Below are positions 1 through 6,492 of a stretch of 20,407 bases of DNA, piece by piece. Position numbers and translations under genes: made by a program. The notes beneath the pieces are model-generated. The model ran no database searches. It worked only from the letters and a program-made list of their open reading frames with translations, and had not been told where the DNA came from. This DNA comes from a virus: positions 1 to 20,407 of IMG/VR virus record IMGVR_UViG_3300029981_000295. The stretch is one strand, 5' to 3'. Each line of letters opens with the position of its first letter. Positions within the stretch are counted from its first letter, which is position 1.

Positions 1-149
1 CGCCTCTCCGCGTCATCGCCGCCTCTCCGCGTCATCGCCGCCTCTCCGCGTCATCGCCGCCTCTCCGCGTCATCGCCGCCTCTCGCGTCATTGCTGCCTC
101 TCCGCGTCATTGCTGCCTCTCGCGTCATTGCTGCCTCTCGCGTCATTGC
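1..149. repeat. Tandem repeat array of 18-19 bp units
   Basis: Eight head-to-tail copies of a unit reading CGCCTCTCCGCGTCATCGC run from the window edge to 149. The first four are identical 19-mers (1-19, 20-38, 39-57, 58-76). The later ones are 18 or 19 bp and differ by loss of one C and by CATCGC/CATTGC. The array is cut by the window edge, so its full length is unknown. The last copy merges into a hairpin with arms ATTGCCG (145-151) and CGGCAAT (158-164). There are no unique spacers, so it is not a CRISPR array. Confidence 0.9.
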
Positions 150-204
150 CGCGAAGACGGCAATCTCAATGTGGCACCCCATGCGTCATCACAACCATCC
201 TCAC

Positions 205-268
205 TGCATCACCGCGTTTCCTCGTCATCACCGCGTTTTCAGTCATCACCGCTTGGCGGTGATCTTTC
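205..268 (+). repeat. Degenerate CATCACCGC repeats ending in a hairpin, possible terminator
   Basis: CATCACCGC occurs three times (207, 226, 244). The third copy forms a perfect hairpin, ATCACCGC (245-252) with GCGGTGAT (256-263), loop TTG, followed by CTTTCCTT. It could end a plus-strand transcript entering from the left. The T tract is interrupted, so terminator function is uncertain. Confidence 0.4.
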
Positions 269-327
269 CTTGCGTTCCCGAACACATCCCATTTCACAAG
301 GTCTGAAAAAATACAGGAGAAACAGCC

Positions 328-416
328 AGGGTAGAGGTGAATGGTTAGAGATGGCTTTTTACCGTAGTGAAGGAAGCTGAAATCTCGTCTCTAACCTGGC
401 TGTTCATTTCTACCCT
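328..416. repeat. Long imperfect inverted repeat in intergenic DNA
   Basis: AGGGTAGA (328-335) pairs with TCTACCCT (409-416), and GGTTAGAGA (343-351) pairs with TCTCTAACC (388-396). AACAGCCAGG (321-330) can alternatively pair with CCTGGCTGTT (395-404). The loop is about 36 nt. No ORF with a ribosome binding site lies inside. It could be a MITE-like or structured-RNA element. The rest of 270-539 shows nothing else recognisable. Confidence 0.5.
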
Positions 417-539
417 CATCACCCTCGTCTTCTCGACTGTCCAACTATTTAACTCTCAATTCGCTTTTCACGCCGCATCCCATAAGGCTTTGATCGATTT
501 TCCCTTGTTCATCTCACCATATTTTTGAAGCTTCATAAT

Positions 540-1583
540 ATGCTCAGAATCGCATTCATTATTTTCATATTCATTTTCACAAATTTATGGGCAGGAGCTG
601 ACGTGACATACACCAACAATCCGCAACTAGTTACCGTAGACACGACCTTTGCAGGCACGCCAATGATCGACGGTGAATTTGTGAACTTGACTCCTCGTAA
701 GCAACCAGGATTTATGGATTTGTTCAAATGGATGCTGAAGCGTGGTGATACAAAAGCAGCCAAAGACCTTGATCCGCAAAGGCCTGAGCGCCATGAACTG
801 ACTGCTGCTCAAGTGAACGCATTACGCGGAATCACATGGCTTGGCCACGCATCTTTTTTGATTCAGACCGATTCGATTTGCTTGTTGATCGACCCAGTCT
901 CAAGTTTTCCATTCAACAAACGATACTCGAATCCACCACTTTCTTTTGACTCATTACCTAAGCCCGATTATGTGTTGGTATCGCACGGGCACTTTGATCA
1001 CTACGATGCAAAGGTGATTGCGAAACTCGATGCAGCAACCACGCAAGCCTTGGTGCCTTTGCAGATGGGACAACGCTTGGTGCATTCCGATCAACCAAAT
1101 TTGAAATATCAAGAAGCGGGTTGGTATCAACGCTTCAATACGAAGCCTGGTGTCGAAGTTGTGTTTTTGCCTGCAAAACATTGGCATCGCAGAGGTGCGT
1201 TCGATATGAACAAGGTGCTGTGGGGTGGCTTCTGGATCAAGGTCGATGGCGTTACGATTTACTATTCCGGTGACACGTCTTATGGGCCACACTTCGCCGA
1301 AATTCGCAAGATCATGGGTTCCCCCGACATTGCCCTTTTGCCCATTGGCGCATACCGTCCAGAGTCAATTATGAAAAGCAGTCACATGACTCCGCTTGAA
1401 GCCGTGCAAGCCTTTAACGACTTGGGCGCAAAGGTGTTGGTGCCATGTCACTGGGGCACGTTTGATTTAAGTGATGAGCCACCCGGAGACCCAATTCGTT
1501 GGCTGCGCCAGATTGAATCCGAAGGCCTCATTCACGGTAAGCTTGTTGTGCCTGCAATCGGCGGAACAATTGCTCTCAAATAG
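540..1583 (+). CDS. Exported MBL-fold metallohydrolase (COG2220/UlaG-like)
   Basis: A 347-aa protein of the metallo-beta-lactamase fold superfamily, in the group with UlaG and NAPE-PLD-type phosphodiesterases. Its substrate cannot be told from sequence. The N-terminus has a hydrophobic stretch (residues 2-19) ending near WAGA, which looks like a signal peptide, so it probably acts in the periplasm or at the envelope. The metal-binding signature HGHFDH is at about residues 149-154. It is preceded by WLGHASFLI and a DPV strand, as is usual for this family, and followed by YYSGDT and PCHWGTF, which supply the later ligands. The reading frame extends five codons upstream to a TTG at 525; ATG 540 is preferred because the signal peptide then starts properly. 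It stands alone on the plus strand and is most likely a host gene outside the prophage. Confidence 0.85.
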   Translation: MLRIAFIIFIFIFTNLWAGADVTYTNNPQLVTVDTTFAGTPMIDGEFVNLTPRKQPGFMDLFKWMLKRGDTKAAKDLDPQRPERHELTAAQVNALRGITWLGHASFLIQTDSICLLIDPVSSFPFNKRYSNPPLSFDSLPKPDYVLVSHGHFDHYDAKVIAKLDAATTQALVPLQMGQRLVHSDQPNLKYQEAGWYQRFNTKPGVEVVFLPAKHWHRRGAFDMNKVLWGGFWIKVDGVTIYYSGDTSYGPHFAEIRKIMGSPDIALLPIGAYRPESIMKSSHMTPLEAVQAFNDLGAKVLVPCHWGTFDLSDEPPGDPIRWLRQIESEGLIHGKLVVPAIGGTIALK

Positions 1584-1590
1584 TTGACAC

Positions 1591-1621
1591 ACAAAAGCCC
1601 CAGCAGAATCCTGCCAGGGCA
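1591..1621 (-). terminator. Rho-independent terminator, minus strand
   Basis: Read on the minus strand, GCCCTGGCAG-GATT-CTGCTGGGGC forms a 10-bp stem with two G:T wobbles, followed by TTTTGTG. It lies 30 bp past the stop of the minus-strand ORF at 1653, and also between the two convergent genes. A 26-bp identical copy occurs at 2316-2341. Confidence 0.7.
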
Positions 1622-1652
1622 TTCAAAAATTTAGAATGACTTTCGTGTTGGA

Positions 1653-2381
1653 CTACAACGTCGAAGTTGAATCTACGGTAACAATGTTTCCCTTGAAATC
1701 CTTGACTACCATATTGCCGTTGCCATCATCAGAGAGCGAACCTACGTTCGAATTGTTATGAGTGATGTCACAGGAATACGTTGAACCCGACTCTAAAGCT
1801 GCAAGGTCAATCGCGCACTTATATCGACCGTTCATGAATTGGAACGTCATTGTTCCCGTGATTGATGGATCTGTCTCGCCAGTGAAGTCTGTGACTACAT
1901 ACTTCATCGAATATTCAGCATAAAGGTTGAAGTCAGAAACTTTGCGATAGGTTCCCATAAAAGAGCCGGCAGCATTCATACTCAAATAAGTAAGCGAGCT
2001 TGTACTTGAGTTGTACTTGATGTTGACGATGGCATTCAGTTTCACATCGCTAACGGAAATATCGTTTGCGGTGATTTCCTCCATTGTAACAGAGGATCCA
2101 TTTAATAAGCCCACACGAGTTGAAAAATTTGGAACAGCTGCGCAATCTTCGATGGCCTTTCCACCAGAAGTCAGCCAATGCTCGACCTTCGTAATCGTAT
2201 CTCCGCTATACCAATCAACATAGTTTGTATCCACATCGGGGGAATAGCAGCCATTCGCGTTTACGCTAGCAATTTTTTTGGCCAAGTTGCTCTTGCGGGT
2301 TTTCAATACAAACAAAAAAGCCCCAGCAGAATCCTGCCAGGTATAAGAAAGCGGAAGTAATGAGACAGCTAAGGAACCCAT
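1653..2381 (-). CDS. Unrecognised beta-rich protein, possibly 5'-truncated
   Basis: An open frame of 242 codons with no family I recognise. The composition (Ser, Thr, Asn and Gly rich, alternating strands, two widely spaced Cys pairs) resembles extracellular beta-sandwich proteins. The start is doubtful. From ATG 2381 the first codons read through a 26-bp terminator-like repeat (2316-2341, encoding WQDSAGAFLF). This region lacks the charged N-terminus of a signal peptide, and there is no clear ribosome binding site. Translation could instead begin near the TTG just left of 2310, or the gene could be the 3' part of a larger secreted protein whose 5' end was lost. It ends shortly before a good terminator. 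Whether it is host or phage cargo is unclear; no phage motif is visible. Confidence 0.5.
   Translation of the reverse strand: MGSLAVSLLPLSYTWQDSAGAFLFVLKTRKSNLAKKIASVNANGCYSPDVDTNYVDWYSGDTITKVEHWLTSGGKAIEDCAAVPNFSTRVGLLNGSSVTMEEITANDISVSDVKLNAIVNIKYNSSTSSLTYLSMNAAGSFMGTYRKVSDFNLYAEYSMKYVVTDFTGETDPSITGTMTFQFMNGRYKCAIDLAALESGSTYSCDITHNNSNVGSLSDDGNGNMVVKDFKGNIVTVDSTSTL
2316..2341 (-). terminator. Second copy of the terminator sequence
   Basis: This is a 26-bp exact copy of part of the terminator at 1591-1621, starting AAAAGCCCCAGCAGAATC. On the minus strand the stem is CCTGGCAG/CTGCTGGG followed by GCTTTTTTG, a better T run than the first copy. It falls inside the open frame at 1653-2381, which throws doubt on that frame's 5' end. 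Flanking bases differ between the copies. Confidence 0.55.
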
Positions 2382-2404
2382 AAATCCGCTGTAAGTCTAT
2401 GTAA

Positions 2405-2520
2405 TATCGAGCGTTTCGCGTATCACGACCCCGCTTTGCATAATTTCCGAATAACTTCCGATATTTCGCTTATTTCGCCGATTGTTTCCGAAGGCAAAAA
2501 GCATCAAGCGGGATCGTGAG
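2405..2520. repeat. TTTCG/TTTCC-rich array inside an imperfect inverted repeat; candidate prophage end
   Basis: Five TTTCs followed by G or C occur at 2414, 2444, 2464, 2473 and 2485, several in the context (A/G)TTTCG/C..TAT. The first, CGTTTCGCGTAT, resembles the start of the Mu transposase site consensus. The array lies between TCACGACCCCGCTT (about 2422-2435) and AAGCGGGATCGTGA (about 2506-2519), an imperfect inverted pair. Its position, just beyond the leftmost phage gene and before host-like genes, is where a transposable phage end is expected. A terminal TG/CA and a 5-bp target duplication could not be fixed. Confidence 0.3.
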
Positions 2521-2711
2521 ACAAAATGAAAATCATTGAATCCCTATTCTTTGCTAATTCAACGAGCATTCAATGAATCTTGAAGATCTGCGATTTGTGA
2601 GCTAAGGAACTTTGCTGAGGAACTGAGAATGCGTCCATGAGACGGATTGCACAAAAAGAAAGACCCCAGTTAAGAAGTCTTCATATCTGAAAAGCGAAGA
2701 TTTGAGAAAAG

Positions 2712-2766
2712 AACCGATTGGGTGGCGCCACATGAAACGAAACTGGCGACTTACACTTACTCGGTT
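2712..2766 (-). terminator. Nested hairpin with T-rich tail downstream of the lysozyme gene
   Basis: AACCGA (2712-2717) pairs with TCGGTT (2761-2766). Inside, CGCCA (2726-2730) pairs with TGGCG (2744-2748). On the minus strand the structure is followed by CTTTTCTC. It may terminate the leftward early/lysis transcript or be part of a small structured RNA. The rest of 2524-2711 contains no supported gene. Confidence 0.4.
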
Positions 2767-2774
2767 ATAGGGAG

Positions 2775-2823
2775 AGTTCCGCACGACCCACTCAACCACG
2801 AACCAACCTTGCCGTGCGGAACT
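2775..2823. repeat. Perfect 11-bp inverted repeat after the lysozyme gene
   Basis: AGTTCCGCACG (2775-2785) and CGTGCGGAACT (2813-2823) are exact reverse complements separated by 27 nt. The element begins 10 bp past the lysozyme stop. It has no T run of its own, so it may be an RNA 3'-end stabiliser, a processing site or a protein-binding dyad. Confidence 0.6.
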
Positions 2824-2832
2824 GATACGATG

Positions 2833-3279
2833 TTACGACACGAATAGTTTTCGTTCGGCTTCGCGCCGTTTCACGAGATCATCCAAAACCTTTCCATCAT
2901 CATGGCACCAGTGTGCAAATTCATTCGAAGCACCTTCATAATCCTTTGCATTGAGCTTGCGCAGTAGAGTTGATGTATGAAGATTTCCAAGGCCTGCGTT
3001 GTAGGCGAAATCAATCAGAGCATCAAATTGATTCTGGGTCAACGGAACCGTTACCAGCTTGAGCACTCCTGGAACAAACTCTTGTTGAAGCTTATGCATC
3101 ATGAGATCCGCAGCCCGCTCCTGTGTGATCGGAGGATCGGTCATTTGCACATGCGTACCATCCTCATAGTATGTTGAGCCATACCCGATGGTTGGGACTT
3201 TACCTGTATCCAAGTAAGGGTGCGAGCGGAACTCTTCTTCCTGCTCAATGATTGCGATTTCATTCTTTGATACGTTCAC
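2833..3279 (-). CDS. Phage lysozyme (GH24, T4-type endolysin)
   Basis: A 148-aa muramidase that cleaves the beta-1,4 bond between N-acetylmuramic acid and N-acetylglucosamine, releasing progeny at the end of infection. The GH24 triad is visible as Glu15, Asp24 and Thr30 (spacing E-x8-D-x5-T) with TIGYGST following. The later QFDALIDFAYNAG and the C-terminal RREAE helix are typical of the family, and the length is normal. There is no signal peptide or SAR anchor, so export needs a holin; candidates are the small membrane proteins just upstream. The start is GTG, chosen because GAGG lies 7 nt before it. It is the last gene of the leftward operon. Confidence 0.92.
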   Translation of the reverse strand: MNVSKNEIAIIEQEEEFRSHPYLDTGKVPTIGYGSTYYEDGTHVQMTDPPITQERAADLMMHKLQQEFVPGVLKLVTVPLTQNQFDALIDFAYNAGLGNLHTSTLLRKLNAKDYEGASNEFAHWCHDDGKVLDDLVKRREAERKLFVS

Positions 3280-3283
3280 TTTG

Positions 3284-3760
3284 TTACCTCAAGATAAGGA
3301 TGAGCAGTCCACCAAGGACTGCGGAAATAAGCGCGGTGATGGCATAGCCTTCCACACTCGGTTTATTTGTTATTTGCGCAGAGTCCCGTACCAACTTGAT
3401 GACGGTGTCCTGCGTATGAATGATTGTGTCCCGCAATGCCTTTGCTGAGTCACATTCATCAAGCGCCTTGCTTAACGTATCGAAGGCATCTAGGCAGATC
3501 GTATCGCGAAAGGGAACGGTGTCGTGCATGGGAATTGTATCGCGCTTGATCATCGCCTTTGCTTTGGCTCGAAGATCTCTTTCGACAGTATCGTGCTTGA
3601 TCACGGATTGATATACCGTGTCGGCCTTGTGCTCTGCCGCCTGAATCTTTGCACCGACATCCTTCGCAGAATTGTTTCCCATGGGAAAAGGCCATGCAAG
3701 GAATGCTAAAATCGACAGCAGAATACATACAACGAAGATTAAGATCTTTTCCCTATCCAT
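3284..3760 (-). CDS. Two-anchor membrane protein with Asp-Thr repeats, lysis-associated
   Basis: A 158-aa protein with a hydrophobic segment at each end: residues about 6-24, and the last about 20 (TALISAVLGGLLILILR). Between them lies a charged region, predicted helical, in which the dipeptide Asp-Thr recurs eight times, often as HDT or RDT. Its place between a holin candidate and the lysozyme suggests a lysis role, such as an envelope-spanning spanin equivalent. It lacks the lipobox of a u-spanin, and no convincing Rz1-like lipoprotein is nested in it. It ends 4 bp before the lysozyme GTG and starts right after the gene upstream, so all three are probably co-translated. Function is inferred from position only. 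Confidence 0.7.
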   Translation of the reverse strand: MDREKILIFVVCILLSILAFLAWPFPMGNNSAKDVGAKIQAAEHKADTVYQSVIKHDTVERDLRAKAKAMIKRDTIPMHDTVPFRDTICLDAFDTLSKALDECDSAKALRDTIIHTQDTVIKLVRDSAQITNKPSVEGYAITALISAVLGGLLILILR

Positions 3761-3761
3761 C

Positions 3762-4022
3762 TTAGGCTCCTTGTGCGTCAGAGCCTTGTGTGGCCGATGG
3801 GGCGTCTTTATTGAGCTTCGTCTTCCCCGAGAATACGTAGGCCATCAATGCAATTATGATGGCAGCAAAGCCAGGAGGCGTATCAATTTGATGCTTGGTG
3901 AACATATAGGTGGCCGCGCCTGTAGTAAGGGCTAGTAGGCTCCGTCCAAGGCTTCCTTTCAGCAACCCTTTAGCATCCTTGTCAGCCAGTATTGGGCTGA
4001 TTCTTGCGATGATGTTGTTCAT
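3762..4022 (-). CDS. Small two-helix membrane protein, holin candidate
   Basis: An 86-aa protein with two probable membrane segments (about residues 26-43 and 50-66), a short connecting turn (KHQIDTPPG) and a charged C-terminal tail. Size, topology and position immediately upstream of lysis genes fit a holin, which would permeabilise the inner membrane to let the signal-less lysozyme out. I do not recognise the specific family. The ATG follows AAGGAG with good spacing. Confidence 0.65.
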   Translation of the reverse strand: MNNIIARISPILADKDAKGLLKGSLGRSLLALTTGAATYMFTKHQIDTPPGFAAIIIALMAYVFSGKTKLNKDAPSATQGSDAQGA

Positions 4023-4050
4023 GGTTCTCCTTGATTTGATTGTTTGTCGT

Positions 4051-4245
4051 TCATAGAATCACCTGCCATAATGAGACCCCACCGATCTCGCGGCGCAGGT
4101 CTGCAAAGACTTTTCCTTTGCGAAATAACAGAGAAGATCCAGGAACGGAAATTCCTGTTTCCTTCCAGCCTTCGCCCGAGAGTAGTTTCGCCACAGTCTC
4201 TAGGCTTGCACTTCCAAACGAGCGCAGCTGTTGCTTTGTTGTCAT
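4051..4245 (-). CDS. Small uncharacterised phage protein
   Basis: A 64-aa soluble protein I do not recognise. It starts at an ATG 6 nt after GGGAGG, and the preceding gene's TGA overlaps this ATG by four bases (ATGA), which strongly supports translation. It contains a Ser/Gly-rich middle and the ending DLRREIGGVSLWQVIL; no motif gives a function. It lies between membrane proteins in the leftward operon. Confidence 0.7.
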   Translation of the reverse strand: MTTKQQLRSFGSASLETVAKLLSGEGWKETGISVPGSSLLFRKGKVFADLRREIGGVSLWQVIL

Positions 4246-4520
4246 TGGAACCTCCCGATGATCTTGTCAAAGTTGAAGTAGACGCAGACGTTGAGGATCG
4301 CAGCTGTGAGGCCATAAATGAGTTGATTGATTCCTCCTCCGGTGCGGAGCCCCCAGAACGCAGCCCCGATATTCAATGCCACCATGACTACAGCGAACCA
4401 GTTCATGCCCGCAGGGATATTTGGAAACCAGCCCATCGCAGCAATCATGCAGAAGCCGACGAAGGCTTGGAGTCCAAGGGATACGACTATGGCGATAGTG
4501 AAAAGAATTTGGGTTATCAT
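4242..4520 (-). CDS. Small multi-pass membrane protein
   Basis: A 92-aa hydrophobic protein with three, possibly four, predicted membrane segments and a conserved-looking FPNIPAGMNWF loop. The start is taken as the ATG at 4520, which overlaps the stop of the DUF3164 gene by one base (TGATG). A longer frame to 4556 would overlap that gene without its own ribosome binding site. It could be another holin or antiholin, since it lies upstream of the lysis genes, but no family is recognised. Confidence 0.7.
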   Translation of the reverse strand: MITQILFTIAIVVSLGLQAFVGFCMIAAMGWFPNIPAGMNWFAVVMVALNIGAAFWGLRTGGGINQLIYGLTAAILNVCVYFNFDKIIGRFQ

Positions 4521-5140
4521 CACATCGCCGAGAAGTTGAGGTTGACCTTTTCCCATTGCTCCGAACCCAGTTCTGTCTTCACCTTACGGCGAAGATTGAT
4601 GTACTGGCGTGTGCCGCGTACCTGCATGCTATGGCGAATCAGATCCATCGCTTCGCGCCAGCGGCGATCCTTGATTTCAAGGGAAAGTAAGCGCACGATC
4701 ATTTGCCGATTCACATTTCCCTTCTTGTCCAAGTTGAATGCCTGGCGTACGATTGCTGTGATCTCGTCGCGCGATCCTTCTGACCACTCCGTGAAGCATT
4801 CGTCGATCTTGGTTTTCGCAAGACCTAAGCGCTCATCAAAATCGATCATGTCGTTGATGACGATCTCGACCAGTTTGTCTCCTGAGAAGTTTGTCAAAGT
4901 CAGATTGCCCTTGCCTTCACGCTTGGTATTCGTTTCTTTCTCAAGCCACAGTAAATAGGACTCAATCAGAGTGAGCACCGCTTCCTTGGTCTTGAGCATC
5001 ATCTGCTCTACCTTATCCACTGCGGTATGAATATCTTCTACGGCCTTATCGCGCTTCTTCTCGACTACGGGTACGTATTTATTAGGAACAGCGACTCCGC
5101 GAGGATTGATCCAGTTTCCCTTGTCATCTTTCTTAGCCAT
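4520..5140 (-). CDS. DUF3164 family phage protein
   Basis: A 206-aa protein matching the DUF3164 family common in the early region of Mu-like phages; its biochemical role is not established. The N-terminus KDDKGNWINPRG followed by PVVEKKRDKAVEDI is the recognisable opening, then come a long helical region and a basic C-terminal part. The ATG has GGAGG 6 nt upstream, and that site lies inside the end of the GemA gene, with which it overlaps by 8 bp. Family assignment is by recalled pattern and has not been searched. Confidence 0.75.
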   Translation of the reverse strand: MAKKDDKGNWINPRGVAVPNKYVPVVEKKRDKAVEDIHTAVDKVEQMMLKTKEAVLTLIESYLLWLEKETNTKREGKGNLTLTNFSGDKLVEIVINDMIDFDERLGLAKTKIDECFTEWSEGSRDEITAIVRQAFNLDKKGNVNRQMIVRLLSLEIKDRRWREAMDLIRHSMQVRGTRQYINLRRKVKTELGSEQWEKVNLNFSAM

Positions 5141-5594
5141 GTGAGGCCTCCATTGCTTTGGTATTGTTTGGTTTGATTGACTGAATAGACTTGAGGATCT
5201 GGCCTACTTGCGAGGCACTAATCCATTCGACCGATGGGATCGAGAAATGATTTTTAAGAAATGTGCGGAACGCCGCCTGCTTCTCTGGTAGCGTTGGCAT
5301 GAACGAGATTCCTACAAACGCACCTTCAAGCATTCGGATCTGCTTTGGACTCGCAAAACCATTTCCACGATGTCCGAGATCCTCATGCCGTTTTACGATT
5401 CGCGTTGTCGCCTGTGCCTTGGGGCACATGGAAAGCAAAAAGGAGCATAGTGTACGGCATTGCAGTCCCGTGAGCGACTTGCTTGAATCGACGTTAAAGC
5501 GGTCACGTAGTAAGTCACGGTATTGCTCATCCGTCATGCCAAGGCGATTCACCAAGGCGTGAATGGAGCGAGTATAAGGAGAGGTCTGGTTCAT
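5133..5594 (-). CDS. gemA: GemA-like regulatory protein (Mu gp16, DUF1018)
   Basis: A 153-aa protein of the GemA family, which in Mu modulates host gene expression and supercoiling during early infection. The N-terminal signature is clear: IHALVNRLGMTDEQYRDLL, then a FNVDSSKSLTGLQ segment. In the second half, ASPKQIRMLE introduces the second conserved helical part. Length fits the family. Its ATG overlaps the MuB stop by four bases, indicating translational coupling. The neighbour order MuA-MuB-GemA-DUF3164 resembles the early operons of other Mu-like phages. Confidence 0.82.
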   Translation of the reverse strand: MNQTSPYTRSIHALVNRLGMTDEQYRDLLRDRFNVDSSKSLTGLQCRTLCSFLLSMCPKAQATTRIVKRHEDLGHRGNGFASPKQIRMLEGAFVGISFMPTLPEKQAAFRTFLKNHFSIPSVEWISASQVGQILKSIQSIKPNNTKAMEASHG

Positions 5595-6481
5595 GCAGCC
5601 ACCAGCATTTCAGATGCGCGAAAAACAATCTCTGGCGTGAGTTCTGACATTTCGTTGCGCCCCATGATATCCGAACACCACATCAACAAGAAGGAGAGTA
5701 CGCGAGCGTTACGTCCGCAAGCTTTGCGTAGTGCAGACAAGGTGTCCTTGCTCACTTTGGGCTGCTCCTGTATAATCAAAGCATCTATGTCAAAATCTGT
5801 CAGTCCAGAGACGCGGCGAGGAATGAAGAGTCTGCGGTATAGCTGGGCATAATGTGTGGGATCACCCTTCAAGTTTTTCTCAAGGCGTGGCATTCCGCAG
5901 AGTGCAATGCCAACCTTTGCTTTGTCATTCACACGGCGAATCAGTTCCAAAGCGCGGTACGGTAACTGCTCTGCTTCATCTATGATCACAAGGCGTCCAG
6001 ATCCGCGCAGCTTATTGACTACACGGTTGAACAGGTCGTGAAGACTTCCACGCGTGTCGAGGTTGAGCGCGTCGCAGAGGTCGATGAACAAAGCCCGCGC
6101 CGTGTAGCCTGGATCGGCCTCGATCAGAATTACTGCGGGGTGCTTCATCGCATATGCCTGTAACGCAGTTGTTTTACCAACTCCCGAATCGCCCGTGAGC
6201 ATTCCCATGGAACGCTTCTGCAATACAAGGGTACAGTATGCGTGAATCGCCTTGTATGTGCTGGTCTCAATGATGCCATGCTCCATTGATTCCAATTGTT
6301 CCTTCGCATTGGAAAGGAAATCGGCAACCAGTTTGTCAATCTCCGTGACGTCGCCTTCATACTTGCCCTTGAGCCAGGAGTTGATCAGCGAGGGGCTACG
6401 GCCAATGGCCTTGGCTACAGAGACCTGCGTGGATCCTGTCGAGTCGATATATACCGTGAGTCTTTTTTGCAAAGTATCCAT
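5591..6481 (-). CDS. MuB-like transposition target-selection ATPase
   Basis: A 296-aa AAA+ ATPase that, in the Mu system, binds target DNA as an ATP-dependent filament and stimulates the MuA transposase. An N-terminal Cro-like helix-turn-helix spans about residues 15-40 (TQVSVAKAIGRSPSLINSWL), as in MuB. Walker A is GDSGVGKT at 97-104 and Walker B is LVIIDEA at 164-170. A sensor-like stretch GMPRLEKNL begins at 196. The C-terminal helical domain matches MuB in length. ATG 6481 follows AAGGAG. It lies 11 bp downstream of the transposase gene in the same operon, so the two are made together. Confidence 0.93.
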   Translation of the reverse strand: MDTLQKRLTVYIDSTGSTQVSVAKAIGRSPSLINSWLKGKYEGDVTEIDKLVADFLSNAKEQLESMEHGIIETSTYKAIHAYCTLVLQKRSMGMLTGDSGVGKTTALQAYAMKHPAVILIEADPGYTARALFIDLCDALNLDTRGSLHDLFNRVVNKLRGSGRLVIIDEAEQLPYRALELIRRVNDKAKVGIALCGMPRLEKNLKGDPTHYAQLYRRLFIPRRVSGLTDFDIDALIIQEQPKVSKDTLSALRKACGRNARVLSFLLMWCSDIMGRNEMSELTPEIVFRASEMLVAA

Positions 6482-6492
6482 GGTGCTGCTCC

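Noticed and set aside
1-149. CRISPR array
   Set aside because: Units are directly contiguous with no unique spacers.
1591-2341. Integron-type gene cassette flanked by recombination sites
   Set aside because: The repeats lack attC core-site sequences and are better explained as terminators; no integrase is nearby.
2602-2799. 65-codon minus-strand frame downstream of lysozyme
   Set aside because: No ribosome binding site, no recognisable sequence, and the DNA is occupied by inverted repeats.
3459-3728. Nested frame that could be an Rz1-like lipoprotein
   Set aside because: No lipobox or Pro-rich tail; Arg/Ser-rich shadow of the 3284-3760 gene.
4019-4315. 98-codon minus-strand frame
   Set aside because: It overlaps the supported 4051-4245 gene in another frame and reads as low-complexity Ser/Thr; no ribosome binding site.
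4044-4958. 304-codon plus-strand open frame
   Set aside because: It lies antisense to four well-supported minus-strand genes with ribosome binding sites and coupled starts; its composition (Arg/Ser rich) is that of a shadow frame.
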